Below are positions 25,541 to 36,537 of a stretch of DNA of 64,000 nt, in pieces. Below the pieces are notes generated by a model. That model made no database searches and was not told where the DNA came from. It saw only the letters and a program-made list of their open reading frames with translations. This DNA comes from Stomorhina lunata (Eukaryota > Arthropoda > Insecta > Diptera > Rhiniidae). The stretch's first letter is position 1, and every line of letters starts with the position of its first letter. The stretch spans positions 11,596,464-11,660,463 of the forward strand of contig OW121743.1 in the NCBI GenBank assembly GCA_933228675.1. The letters are read 5' to 3'. The position numbers were made by a program, and so were the translations under genes.

Positions 25541-27235
25541 ACCTAATTCTATAGAAACAATTTTAACCCAAACTTAATTCTATAGAAAAAAGTTTATACC
25601 AAACTTAATTCTCTAGAAAAAAGTTTGTCCCAAACTTAACTCTATAAAAAAAGTTTGTCCCAAACTTAATTCTATAGAAAAAAGTTTGTCCCAAACTTAA
25701 TTCTATAAAACAAAGTTTGTCCCAAACTTGATACTATAGAAAAAAGTTTATCCCAAACTTATTTCTATAGAAAATAGTTGGTCCCAAACTTATTTCCATA
25801 GAAAAAAGTTTGTCCCAAACTTATTTCTATAGAAAAAAGTTTGTCACAAACTTATTTCTATAGAAAAAAGTTTGTCCCAATCTTATTTCTATAGAAAAAA
25901 GTTTGTCCCAATTTAATTCTCTAACAAAAAGTTTGTCCCAAACTTAATTCCATACAAAAAAGTTTCTTCGAAAATTTGTCCCAAACTTAATTCCATAGAA
26001 AAAAGTTTGTCCCAAAATTAATTCTATAGAAAAAAGTTTGTCCCAAACTTAATTCTTTAGAAAAAAGGTTTGTCCTTAACCTAATTCCATAGAAAAAAGT
26101 TTGTCCCAAACTTATTTCTATAGAAAAAAGTTTATCCCAAACTTATTTCTATAGAAACAAGTTTGTCCCAAACTTAATTCTATAGAAAAAAGTATGTCCC
26201 AAACTAAATTCTATAGAAAAAAGTTTGTAACAAACTTAATTTCATAGAAAAAAGTTTGTCCCAAACTTAAATCTATAGAAAAAAGTTTGTCCCAAATTTA
26301 ATTCTATAGAAAAAAATTTGTTCCAAGCATAATTCTATAGAAAAAAGTTTGTCTCAAACTTATTTCTATAGAAAAAAGTTTGTCTCAAACTTATTTCTAT
26401 AGAAAAAAGTTTGTCTCAAACTTATTTCTATAGAAAAAAGTTTGAGACAAACTTTTTTCTATAGAAATAAGTTTGAGACAAACTTTTTTCTATAGAATTA
26501 TGCTTGGAACAAATTTTTTTCTATAGAAAAAAGTTTGTCTCAAACTTATTTCTATAGAAAAAAGTTTGTCTCAAACTTATTTGTATAGAAAAAAGTTTGT
26601 CTCAAACTTATTTCTATAGAAAAAAGTTTGTCTCAAACTTATTTCTATAGAAAAAAGTTTGTCTCAAACTTATTTCTATAGAAAAAACTTTGTCTCAAAC
26701 TTATTTCTATAGAAAAAAGTTTGTCTCAAACTTATTTCTATAGAAAAAAGTTTGTCTCAAACTTATTTCTATAGAAAAAAGTTTGTCCCAAACTTAATTC
26801 TTTAGAAAAAAGGTTTGTCCTTAACCTAATTCCATAGAAAAAAGTTTGTCCCAAACTTATTTTTATAGACAAAAGTTTGTCCCAAACTTAAATCTATAGA
26901 AAAAAGTTTGTCCCAAATTTAATTCTATAGAAAAAAATTTGTTCCAAGCATAATTCTATAGAAAAAAGTTTGTCTCAAACTTATTTCTATAGAAAAAAGT
27001 TTGTCTCAAACTTATTTGTATAGAAAAAAGTTTGTCTCAAACTTATTTGTATAGAAAAAAGTTTGTCTCAAACTTATTTGTATAGAAAAAAGTTTGTCTC
27101 AAACTTATTTCTATAGAAAAAAGTTTGTCTCAAACTTATTTCTATAGAAAAAAGTTTATCTCAAACTTATTTCTTTAGAAAAAAGTTTGTCTCTAACTTA
27201 TATTTTTAGAAAAAAGTTTGTCTCAAACTTGATTT
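25541..27235 (+). repeat. 31-bp tandem array, forward (AAGTTTGTCCCAAACTT linker)
   Basis: About 54 units of 31 bp. The core is TTTCTATAGAAAA. The linker AAGTTTGTCCCAAACTT is itself a near-perfect dyad around TCC. Copies are diverged at the left; GTCTCAAAC replaces GTCCCAAAC from about 26340. Rare marker units (AAAGGTTTGTCCTTAACC; AAATTTGTTCCAAGCATAA) occur near 26063 and 26310 and again near 26811 and 26930, so multi-unit blocks have been duplicated. A short inversion lies inside. Confidence 0.93.
26305..26530. repeat. Inverted segment inside the 31-bp array (hairpin-forming)
   Basis: From about 26432 to 26526 the array runs on the other strand (GTTTGAGACAAACTTTTTTC, then ATTATGCTTGGAACAAATT). 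This is the reverse complement of the marker-bearing stretch at about 26305-26400 (AAATTTGTTCCAAGCATAAT, then GTTTGTCTCAAACTTATTTC). Forward orientation resumes near 26527. The two halves form an inverted repeat with arms of about 90 bp. Confidence 0.88.
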
Positions 27236-27614
27236 AAATACTCTATATTTAACTAGAGTATATATAATTAAAATCCTAAATTAACTTTAAACTTGATTGT
27301 ACAAAAACGTGTTATTTATTAATATAAATTTTCTTTACCCATTTTCTTGGTTTTTCTTTTTTCTTCGCAAAAACTGCAAAGAAATTCTATCATGTGAAAA
27401 ATTCACTTTAACTTCCTCCATTGCATTACGAGGCATTTCTTTAATTTATCACGTTTTCTTTGGCTCCTTCTCCGCTTTAGTCTTTCTACGAGAGCTTTAA
27501 ACAAGTTCAAGTTTATGTAAAAGTCATTGGTAAAATTATAAATAAATTTTAAGTTTTTTTTTTTGCAGTTGTGGACGTTTGGTGCTGAAAGTGTTGCCAA
27601 AGCGAAAAGAGAGT
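27236..27614. other. Spacer between opposed 31-bp arrays
   Basis: Unique sequence separating a forward array from a reverse array, so it would be the loop of a long hairpin. Short open frames on both strands (67 and 87 codons) overlap each other and show no domain. Confidence 0.55.
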
Positions 27615-28576
27615 GTTGTGGACAGTTAGTCCACAAAAAAAAGCCATAAAACAAAAGCAGCTGCAAAATAAAGCAAATATTTTTCTTTTAGAGAATTTTT
27701 TACAAGATTACGTTGATATTGGAAAGGAAGTGCCTTACAGATGATAAAGGAGAAAAAATCTTAAGGCTTAGGACAAACTTTTTTCTATAGAAAATAGTTT
27801 GGCACAAACTTTTTTCTATAGAAAATAGTTTGGGACAAATTTTTTTATATAGAAAATAGTTTGGGATAAACTTTTTTCTGTAGAAAATAGTTTGGGACAA
27901 ACTTTTTTCTATAGAAAATTGTTTGTGACAAACTTTTTTCCATAGAAAATAGTTTGGGACAAACTTTTTGCCATAGAAAATAGTTTGGGACAAACTTTTT
28001 TCTATAGGAAATAGTTTGGGACAAACTTTTTTCTATAGAAAATAGTTTGGGACAAACCTTTTTCTATAGAAAACAGTTTGGGACAAGCTTTTTTCTATAG
28101 AAAATAGTTTGGGACAAACTTTTTTCTATAGAAAATAGTTTGGGACAAGCTTTTTTCTATAGGAAATAGTTTGGGACTAACTTTTTTCTTAAGAAAATAG
28201 TTTGGGACTAACTTTTTTCTTTAGAAAATAGTTTGGGACAAACTTTTTTCTTTAGAAAATAGTTTGGGACAAACTTTTTTCTTTAGAAAATAGTTTGGGA
28301 CAAACTTTTTTCTATAGAAAATAGTTTGGGACAAACTTTTTTCTATAGAAAATAGTTTGGGACAAACTTTTTTTTATAGAAAATAGTTTGGGACAAACTT
28401 TTTTCTATAGAAAATAGTTTGGAACAAACTTTTTTCTATAGAAAATAGTTTGGGACAAACTTTTTTCTAAAGAAAATAGTTTGGGACAAACTTTTTCTAA
28501 AGGAAATAGTTTGGGACAAACTTTTTTCTAAAGAAAACAGTTTGGGACAAACTTTTTTCTTAACAAAATAATTTGG
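27615..28576 (-). repeat. Tandem duplication copy 1: leader plus 31-bp array
   Basis: Begins with TGTGGACAGTTAGTCCACA (a 7-bp stem with a 5-base loop) and about 150 bp of unique leader. From about 27770 it continues as 31-bp units of linker GTTTGGGACAAACTT with core CTATAGAAAA or CTTTAGAAAA, reverse to the array at 25541. It ends with the unusual unit TTAACAAAATAATTTGGGA. The whole segment recurs immediately downstream. Confidence 0.93.
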
Positions 28577-28632
28577 GAGTGGACAGTTAGTCCACAACTG
28601 TTGTGGACAGTTAGTCCACAAAAAAAAAAAAA
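28577..28632. repeat. Duplication junction with repeated GTGGACAGTTAGTCCAC hairpin
   Basis: Between the two large copies the hairpin motif occurs twice (about 28579 and 28603) with CTGTT between, followed by a longer A-run than in copy 1. The motif thus occurs three times around the duplication (near 27618, 28579 and 28603) and probably marks its breakpoints. Confidence 0.8.
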
Positions 28633-29560
28633 CATAAAACAAAAGCAGCTGCAAAATAAAGCAAATATTTTTCTTTTAGAGAATTTTTTACAAGATTACG
28701 TTGATATTGGAAAGGAAGTGCCTTACAGATGATAAAGGAGAAAAAATCTTAAGGCTTAGGACAAACTTTTTTCTATAGAAAATAGTTTGGCACAAACTTT
28801 TTTCTATAGAAAATAGTTTGGGACAAATTTTTTTATATAGAAAATAGTTTGGGATAAACTTTTTTCTGTAGAAAATAGTTTGGGACAAACTTTTTTCTAT
28901 AGAAAATTGTTTGTGACAAACTTTTTTCCATAGAAAATAGTTTGGGACAAACTTTTTGCCATAGAAAATAGTTTGGGACAAACTTTTTTCTATAGGAAAT
29001 AGTTTGGGACAAACTTTTTTCTATAGAAAATAGTTTGGGACAAACCTTTTTCTATAGAAAACAGTTTGGGACAAGCTTTTTTCTATAGAAAATAGTTTGG
29101 GACAAACTTTTTTCTATAGAAAATAGTTTGGGACAAGCTTTTTTCTATAGGAAATAGTTTGGGACTAACTTTTTTCTTAAGAAAATAGTTTGGGACTAAC
29201 TTTTTTCTTTAGAAAATAGTTTGGGACAAACTTTTTTCTTTAGAAAATAGTTTGGGACAAACTTTTTTCTATAGAAAATAGTTTGGGACAAACTTTTTTC
29301 TATAGAAAATAGTTTGGGACAAACTTTTTTTTATAGAAAATAGTTTGGGACAAACTTTTTTCTATAGAAAATAGTTTGGAACAAACTTTTTTCTATAGAA
29401 AATAGTTTGGGACAAACTTTTTTCTAAAGAAAATAGTTTGGGACAAACTTTTTCTAAAGGAAATAGTTTGGGACAAACTTTTTTCTAAAGAAAACAGTTT
29501 GGGACAAACTTTTTTCTTAACAAAATAATTTGGGACAAGCTTTTTTCTAAAGAAATTCGA
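28600..29560 (-). repeat. Tandem duplication copy 2: leader plus 31-bp array
   Basis: Nearly identical to 27615-28576. The offset is 988 bp through the leader and the first part of the array and 957 bp at the right end, so copy 2 has exactly one 31-bp unit fewer. Short translated frames at 27700-27993 and 28688-28981 are identical for the same reason. After the shared TTAACAAAATAATTTGGGA unit, copy 2 continues for one more unit and leaves the array at about 29560. Confidence 0.93.
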
Positions 29561-30279
29561 CCATAGCGAGTTAAGCTTTTGGTGTAACTAAAGATTTATT
29601 CTCTTACATATTTCCATTTCTAATAATACTAACTCTCGTGACCAGTTACATGGTATTTAGACACATGTACGGAAATCACTCCATGCGTTGTTAATGTTTG
29701 CAAAATGGCCAGAGTAAACTTTCGTGTGAAGCATCACATCGCCCCCTTACATTTGTGTAACAACTTTTATGCAGCCGCTTACAAAAGTCTAAAATAGCAA
29801 TAAAAGTAGAAAGAGCAAGAATCCAACAAATCTACTAAACATTTAATATATATGGAGTGCACTTTGTCATGGCTTAAATGGTGTTCAGTGGGTTGTGTGT
29901 TCCAAACTCTGAACTGCCACTTTATTTTCTTAACTGTTTTTTACTTCTATCTTTTATTTTTTGAGTCCAATATATATATATATTTTTTCTGGTAGTATGC
30001 AGTTCTTTGTCTTTGGTTTTCTCTAGTCTTGAGTTTATTTATCTTTTTCTTTTGTATGTTTGACAATGTTTGATTGCAGTTTAGAAAACGCGTCTAGCCG
30101 GTTTTTTATCCGACTACTTCTTTGACTCTGGTACTGGTAACTGGTTAGGAGTCCAATGCATTAGATGGATACAGATATTTCTTCTTTGTATATATGTTAC
30201 GAGTACATGTTTTATTCATACTTTATGGCAAATCTTTAGTTTACAAGAAGTTGTAGAATGTAAAGGTAAGTACATGACA
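29561..30279. other. Unique spacer, less AT-rich than its neighbours
   Basis: No open frame, RNA fold or transposon terminus that I can name. A TATATATATATAT tract lies near 29970. Confidence 0.5.
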
Positions 30280-31540
30280 TATTAAATGGATTTAGCTAAG
30301 GAATGTGGTTAATGTTTCAACTTTGGGACAAATTTTTTCTAAAGAAAATCGTTTGGGACAGACTTTTTCCTAAAGCAAATAGTTTGGGACAAACTTTTTT
30401 TTATAGAAAATTGTTTGGGACAAACTTTTTTCTAAAGAAAATAGTTTGGGACAAACTTTTTTCTAAAGAAAATAGTTTGGGACAAACTTTTTTCAAAAGA
30501 AAATAGTTTGGGACAAACTTTTTTCTAAAGAAAATAGTTTGGGACAAACTTTTTTCTAAAGAAAATAGTTTGGGACAAACTTTTTTCTAAAGAAAATAGT
30601 TTGGGACAAACTTTTTTCTAAAGAAAATAGTTTGGGACAAACTTTTTTCTAAAGAAAATAGTTTGGGACAAACTTTTTTCTAAAGAAAATGGTTTGGGAC
30701 AAACTTTTTTCTAAAGAAAATAGTTTGGGACAAACTTTTTTCTACAGAAAATAGTTTGGGACAAACTTCTTTCTAAAGAAAATAGTTTGGGACAAACTTT
30801 TTTCTATATAAAATTGTTTGGGACAAACTTTTTTCTACAGAAAATTGTTTGGGACAAACTTTTTTCTATAGAAATAAGTTTGGGACAAACTTTTTTCTAT
30901 AGAAATAAGTTTGGGACAAACTTTTTTCTATAGCAATAAGTTTGGGACAAACTTTTTTCTATAGTAATAAGTTTGGATCAAACTTTTTTCTATAGAAATA
31001 AGTTTGGTACAAACTTTTTTCTATAGAAATAAGTTTGGGATAAACTTTTTTCTATAGAAATAAGTTTGGGACAAACTTTTTTCTATAGAAATAAGTTTGG
31101 GACAAAGTTTTTTCTATAGAAATAAGTTTGGGACAAACTTTTTTCTATAGAAATAAGTTTGGGACAAACTTTTTTCTATAGAAATAAGTTTGGGACAAAC
31201 TTTTTTCTATAGAAATAAGTTTGGGACAAACTTTTTTCTATAGAAATAAGTTTGGGACAAACTTTTTTCTATAGAAATAAGTTTGGGACAAACTTTTTTC
31301 AAATAGAAATAAGTTTGGGACAAACTTTTTTCTATAGAAATAAGTTTGGGACAAACTTTTTTCTATAGAAATAAGTTTGGGACAAACTTTTTTCTATATA
31401 AATAAGTTTGGGACAAACTTTTTTCTATAGAAAAGTTTGGGACAAACTTTTTTCTATGGAAAATGGTTTGGGACAAACTTTTTCTATATAATATTTTCTA
31501 GAAAATTGTTTGGGACAAACTATTTTTACAGTAACGAAAT
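30280..31540 (-). repeat. Leader plus 31-bp tandem array, reverse orientation
   Basis: A 45-bp unique leader (ATTAAATGGATTTAGCTAAG, then GAATGTGGTTAATG) is followed by about 39 units of 31 bp with linker GTTTGGGACAAACTT. Units at 30340-30790 have core CTAAAGAAAATA; units after about 30860 have CTATAGAAATAA. The same leader, in the same order, precedes the array at 35091. Confidence 0.93.
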
Positions 31541-32494
31541 GGGGTCAAAATTATTTGGATATAATCTTTTGTTTTAACTTCGTTCTTAGGTGCGGCTTTA
31601 ATGTCTATTTGAAAGCCAATATGATGATAGTGTTTGCTTAAATATCCATTTCAATTGATAGTTTAAAGAATTGTTAATTTTTTATATTTTCTTTTAAATC
31701 TTTGCTAAAGTTTAAAGTGTTAAATAGAAATCTGGTTTTGAAATCTTATCGTTTATTTAATTATTTGTGAGTTTTTTTCGTTTGAAATTCTTTACCAAAG
31801 TGCGGATTTTCACACTTGTTCTTAATTTTTGCTAAAATATTATAGGAGATATAAAATTTTCAGATATTTCCAAATTATTAGCATTAGATATTATTTAACT
31901 ATGAAAGTGTTTTAGACACAATATGAAAATAATTTCAAAATAATTAACAATAAACAAATTTTTAAAGTAAATAACATGTATTTAAGTACAGTTTTTAATG
32001 TTTATAAGTTAAAATAGATTTACAACTTTAGGCTCTTTACAGCTCTTACCACAACTTGTGAATTGTACAACTAATTATAAAACTACTTACCCATTGCTTA
32101 GTTTTAACATATTTGTTATTAGTTTACAAATTTTATTAACTAAAAAAAGTTATTAATAAAGAAATAATAAAAAATTTCTCAACAAATATTTTATTTTTAA
32201 AAATTTATTTTGAAATGATTAAATTTATTAGTGTTATCCTCAAATTAAAAACATGATTAGATAAAGTCGCACGACAGAGAGACATATAAACAGTGAGATA
32301 ATAATATCATATATCAAACCCAATTGATATCATTTTAATAATTTCCTGGTCATTCAAATTAATTATATTGCAAGTAATGGAAGTAATACGCGATTTAAAT
32401 GGCCGTTGTGGAAAAACTAATAGATATTAAAAATTATTCTAGAAGAAAATAGACAGAGAACCCTCATAAAGCAAGTAATTATTTTTATCAATAC
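31541..32494. other. Unique AT-rich spacer
   Basis: No gene or element recognised. It separates a reverse array on the left from a forward array on the right. Confidence 0.55.
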
Positions 32495-33870
32495 AATTTG
32501 TCCCAAACTTATTCCTCTAGAAAAAAGTTTGTCCCAAACTTATTCCTCTAGAAAAATTTTGTCCCAAACTTATTTCTTTAGAAAAAAGTTTGTCAAAAAC
32601 TTATTTCTCTAGAAAAAAGTTTGTCCCAAACTTATTTCTATAGAAAAAAGTTTGTCCCAAACTTATTTCTATAGAAAAAAGTTTGTCCCAAACTTATTTC
32701 TATAGAAAAAAGTTTGTCCCAAACTTATTTCTATAGAAAAAAGTTTGTCCCAAACTTATTTCTATAGAAAAAAGTTTTTCCCAAACTTATTTCTATAGAA
32801 AAAAGTTTGTCCCAAACTTATTTCTATAGAAAAAAGTTTGTCCCAAACTTATTTCTATAGAAGAAAGTTTGTCCCAAACTTATTTCTATAGAAAAAAGTT
32901 TGTCCCAAACTTATTTCTATAGAAAAAAGTTTGTTCCAAACTTATTTCTATAGAAAAAAGTTTGTCTCAAACTTTTTTCTTTAGAAAAAAGTTTGTCTCA
33001 AACTTTTTTCTTTGGAAAAAAGTTTGTCTCAAACTTTTTTCTTTGGAAAAAAGTTTGTCTCAAACTTTTTTCTTTGGAAAATAGTTTGTCTCAAACTTTT
33101 TTCTTTGGAAAAAAGTTTGTCCCAAACTTTTTTCTTTGGAAAAAAGTTTGTTTCAAACTTTTTTCTTTAGAAAAAAGTTTGTCTCAAACTTTTTTCTTTT
33201 GAAAAAAGCTTGTCTCAAACTTTTTTCTTTAGAAAAGAGTTTGTCTCAAACTTTTTTCTTTAGAAAAGAGTTTGTCTCAAACTTTTTTCTTTAGAAAAGA
33301 GTTTGTCTCAAACTTTTTTCTTTAGAAAAAAGTTTGTCTCAAACTTTTTTCTTTAGAAAAAAGTTTGTCTCAAACTTTTTTCTTTAGAAAAAAGTTTGTC
33401 TCAAACTTTTTTCTTTAGAAAAAAGTTTGTCTCAAACTTTTTTCTTTAGAAAAAAGTTTGTCTCAAACTTTTTTCTTTAGAAAAAAGTTTGTCTCAAACT
33501 TTTTTCTTTAGAAAAAAGTTTGTCTCAAATTTTTTTCTTTAGAAAAAAGTTTGTCTCAAATTTTTTTTTTTTAGAAAAAAGTTTGTCTCAAATTTTTTTT
33601 TTTAGAAAAAAGTTTGTCTCAAACTTTTTTCTTTGGAAAAAAGTTTGTTTCAAACTTATTTTTCTCAAACTTTTTTCTTTGGAAAAGAGATTGTCTCAAA
33701 CTTTTTTCTTTAGAAAAAAGTTTGTCTCATACTTTTTTCTTTAGAAAAAAAGTTTGTCTCAAACTTTTTTCTTTAGAAAAAAATTTTGTGTCAAACTTTT
33801 TTCTTTAGGAAAAAAGTTTGTCTTTATTTATTTTTTAGAAAAAAGTTAATCTCAATCTATTTGGTTTAAA
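32495..33870 (+). repeat. 31-bp tandem array, forward orientation (GTCCCAAAC then GTCTCAAAC)
   Basis: About 44 units of 31 bp. The left part (32495-32960) has linker GTTTGTCCCAAACTT with core CTATAGAAAA. The right part (32960-33850) is mainly GTTTGTCTCAAACTT with core CTTTAGAAAA or CTTTGGAAAA. The right edge decays with slippage in T-runs. The unit is the reverse complement of that in the arrays at 30280 and 35091. Confidence 0.93.
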
Positions 33871-35090
33871 AATGTGGTCTTAGATTTCAAAAGCTTGATA
33901 TTGATCTCTATTATTTACGCTTTATTGGAGCGCCACCTGTGATCATTTCCTTTCAGCTCAGCTGGTATTATGTGGATATCATAATATAATACAAATTTAT
34001 GTTTATTAGCCATTCCAAGTAACAAATGTTAATGACCCCAGTCAACATGATTTTATTTCATTCACCCTCCTCTTCTGCTTGTTGGCTCTAATCGTTTCAT
34101 ACTTCTTTCCCTGTTTTCTTTAAAAATTTTCTATACAAATTCCATTAAACCAACAGCATCCAGCTCCCAAGTATCCAAATCATTATGTTTATTAAATATT
34201 TAATACAAAATTATATTTTTGCCATATGATTTTTGTAGCTTTAGCAACATCAAACAGTTTGAGCAAACCCAAAAGACAGTCGGCAACAAAAGCTTAAAAC
34301 ACGCAACCTCATATAAATTCATGAAAAAAACGGTGCAAAGTTTGAATTTCACAAAAAACTTGTTCGCGATTATTATTTCGTTTGAATTAATTCCACTAAG
34401 AGTATCACTACATTTAGCTACAATTATTTTTTGAAAGTAGTTTTATCGGTTCAAAAGGAAATTCTAATATTTTATAATAATAGTGTACAAGTATTTGAAA
34501 TAGAAAGAAAATTAATGGTTTTAAAATTTGAAACAAAGCTTTCAAATTTGTTTGAAGTTAATGAAGTCGAGACTTAGAATAACTTCTTATGCTTGGGAAC
34601 AGCAATCGCTTTTTTAGTAGCCTTCAAAGCTCAAATGTTGAATGAAATGAGAAGTCGAAGGTCATGGTCATTGATCCTCGAAGTCATTTCCTACTTTAGG
34701 TCTAAAACGGAGCCGTCCAGCTCTACAGCAGCTTTTACAAAAGAGCTTTTGAGCTTTCACACCGACACATTATGTATGAGCGAGACACAACTATGTTTGT
34801 CCTGCTCAAACTTATGTAAAATTGTCTTTGCAAAGTCAGTGGTACTTTTAAATTCAGTGCTGCCAGATAATAATTTTTTGCTCGATCATACGAAGAACAA
34901 GTAAGAGTTTTATATTCGGCTGTGCCGAATCTTATATACCCTCCATCAAGTTGTGTTAAATTTAGAAACATATCTCATATATCTACAAGGGTGCAGCTAA
35001 TTCAAAATCTGGACCATAAGTGGAAAAATCCCTAAGCTAAGTGGTATTGTTGGTAAAACCTTTGGACTAAATTCTGTTGCCGTAGCTTTA
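33871..35090. other. Spacer with possible transposon end; loop of an inverted array pair
   Basis: Mostly unique. Two overlapping open frames on opposite strands (103 codons at 34593-34904, 78 codons at 34735-34971) have no domain I recognise. The right third holds a stem-loop and a TATATA-containing stretch that resembles dispersed repeats of flies from memory. Confidence 0.5.
34914..34945. other. ATTCGGC/GCCGAAT stem-loop followed by CTTATATACCCTCC
   Basis: A perfect 7-bp inverted repeat with a 3-base loop (34914-34930), then CTTATATACCC. On the minus strand this reads as TATATAAG shortly before the stem. I recall similar words near the ends of dispersed elements in higher flies but cannot verify that here. 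It may be the end of a degraded transposon that stops near 35090. Confidence 0.4.
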
Positions 35091-36537
35091 TATTAAATGG
35101 ATTTAGCTAAGGAATGTGGTTAATGTTTCAACTTTGTGACAAACTTTTTTCTAAAGAAAATTGTTTGGGACAAACTTTTTTCTAAAGAAAATAGTTTGGG
35201 ACAAACTTTTTTCTAAAGAAAATAGTTTGGGACAAACTTTTTTCTAAAGAAAATAGTTTGGGACAAACTTTTTTCTATATAAAATTGTTTGGGACAAACT
35301 TTTTTCTACAGAAAATAGTTTGGGACAAACTTTTTTCTATAGAAAATTGTTTGGGACAAACTCTTTTCTATAGAAAAAATATATATTTCTATAGAAATAA
35401 GTTTGGGACAAACTTTTTTCTATAGAAATAAGTTTGGGACAAACTTTTTTCTATAGAAATAAGTTTGGGACAAACTTTTTTCTATAGAAATAAGTTTGGG
35501 ACAAACTTTTTTCTATAGAAATAAGTTTGGGACAAACTTTTTTCTATAGAAATAAGTTTGGGACAAACTTTTTTCTATAGAAATAAGTTTGGGACAAACT
35601 TTTTTCTATAGAAATAAGTTTGGGACAAACTTTTTTCTATAGAAATAAGTTTGGGACAAACTTTTTTCTATAGAAATAAGTTTGGACAAACTTTTTTCTA
35701 TAGAAATAAGTTTGGGACAAACTTTTTTCTATAGAAATAAGTTTGGGACAAACTTTTTTCTATAGAAATAAGTTTGGGACAAACTTTTTTCTATAGAAAT
35801 AAGTTTGGGACAAACTTTTTTCTATAGAAATAAGTTTGGGACAAACTTTTTTCTATAGAAATAAGTTTGGGACAAACTTTTTTCTATAGAAATAAGTTTG
35901 GGACAAACTTTTTTCTATAGAAATAAGTTTGGGACAAACTTTTTTCTATAGAAATAAGTTTGGGACAAACTTTTTTCTATAGAAATAAGTTTGGGACAAA
36001 CTTTTTTCTATAGAAATAAGTTTGGGACAAACTTTTTTCTATAGAAATAAGTTTGGGACAAACTTTTTTCTATAGAAATAAGTTTGGGACAAACTTTTTT
36101 CTATAGAAATAAGTTTGGGACAAACTTTTTTCTATAGAAATAAGTTTGGGACAAACTTTTTTCTATAGAAATAAGTTTGGGACAAACTTTTTTCTATAGA
36201 AATAAGTTTGGGACAAACTTCTTTCTATAGAAATAAGTTTGGGACAAACTTCTTTCTATAGAAATAAGTTTGGGACAAACTTCTTTCTATAGAAATAAGT
36301 TTGGGACAAACTTTTTTCTATAGAAATGAGTTTGGGACAAACTTTTTTCTATAGAAATAAGTTTTTGACAAACTTTTTTCTATAGAAATAAGTTTGGGAC
36401 AAACTTTTTTCTATAGAAATAAGTTTGGGACAAACTTTTTTCTATAGAAATAAGTTTGGGACAAACTTTTTTCTATAGAAATAAGTTTGGGACAAACTTT
36501 TTTCTATAGAAATAAGTTTGGGACAAACTTTTTTTTA
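35091..36537 (-). repeat. Leader plus 31-bp tandem array, reverse orientation, very uniform
   Basis: Starts with the same 45-bp leader as 30280. A few CTAAAG-core units follow, then a small disruption near 35370-35395, then about 37 nearly identical units with linker AAGTTTGGGACAAACTT and core TTTTTTCTATAGAAAT. One unit near 35685 lacks a single G. Three consecutive units share ACTTCTTTC (36218-36285). The array ends at 36537, where TTTTTTATAG joins GACTTTTCAAAAAG. Confidence 0.95.

Noticed and set aside
27700..28981. Two identical 97-codon minus-strand frames
   Set aside because: They are translations of the duplicated leader and 31-bp array; the shared sequence is explained by the tandem duplication.
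29561..30279. Possible tRNA or small RNA gene in the less AT-rich spacer
   Set aside because: I looked for a cloverleaf and for A and B box words and could not assemble one by eye.
32993..33808. Phe/Lys/Leu-rich frames of 64-74 codons in the forward 31-bp array, and similar ones at 30303, 40568 and 42486
   Set aside because: Low-complexity translations of tandem units; 31-bp units shift frame each copy and repeat the same peptides every 93 bp.
34593..34971. Opposed 103- and 78-codon frames
   Set aside because: They overlap on opposite strands, neither has a recognisable motif, and they sit beside a probable transposon end.
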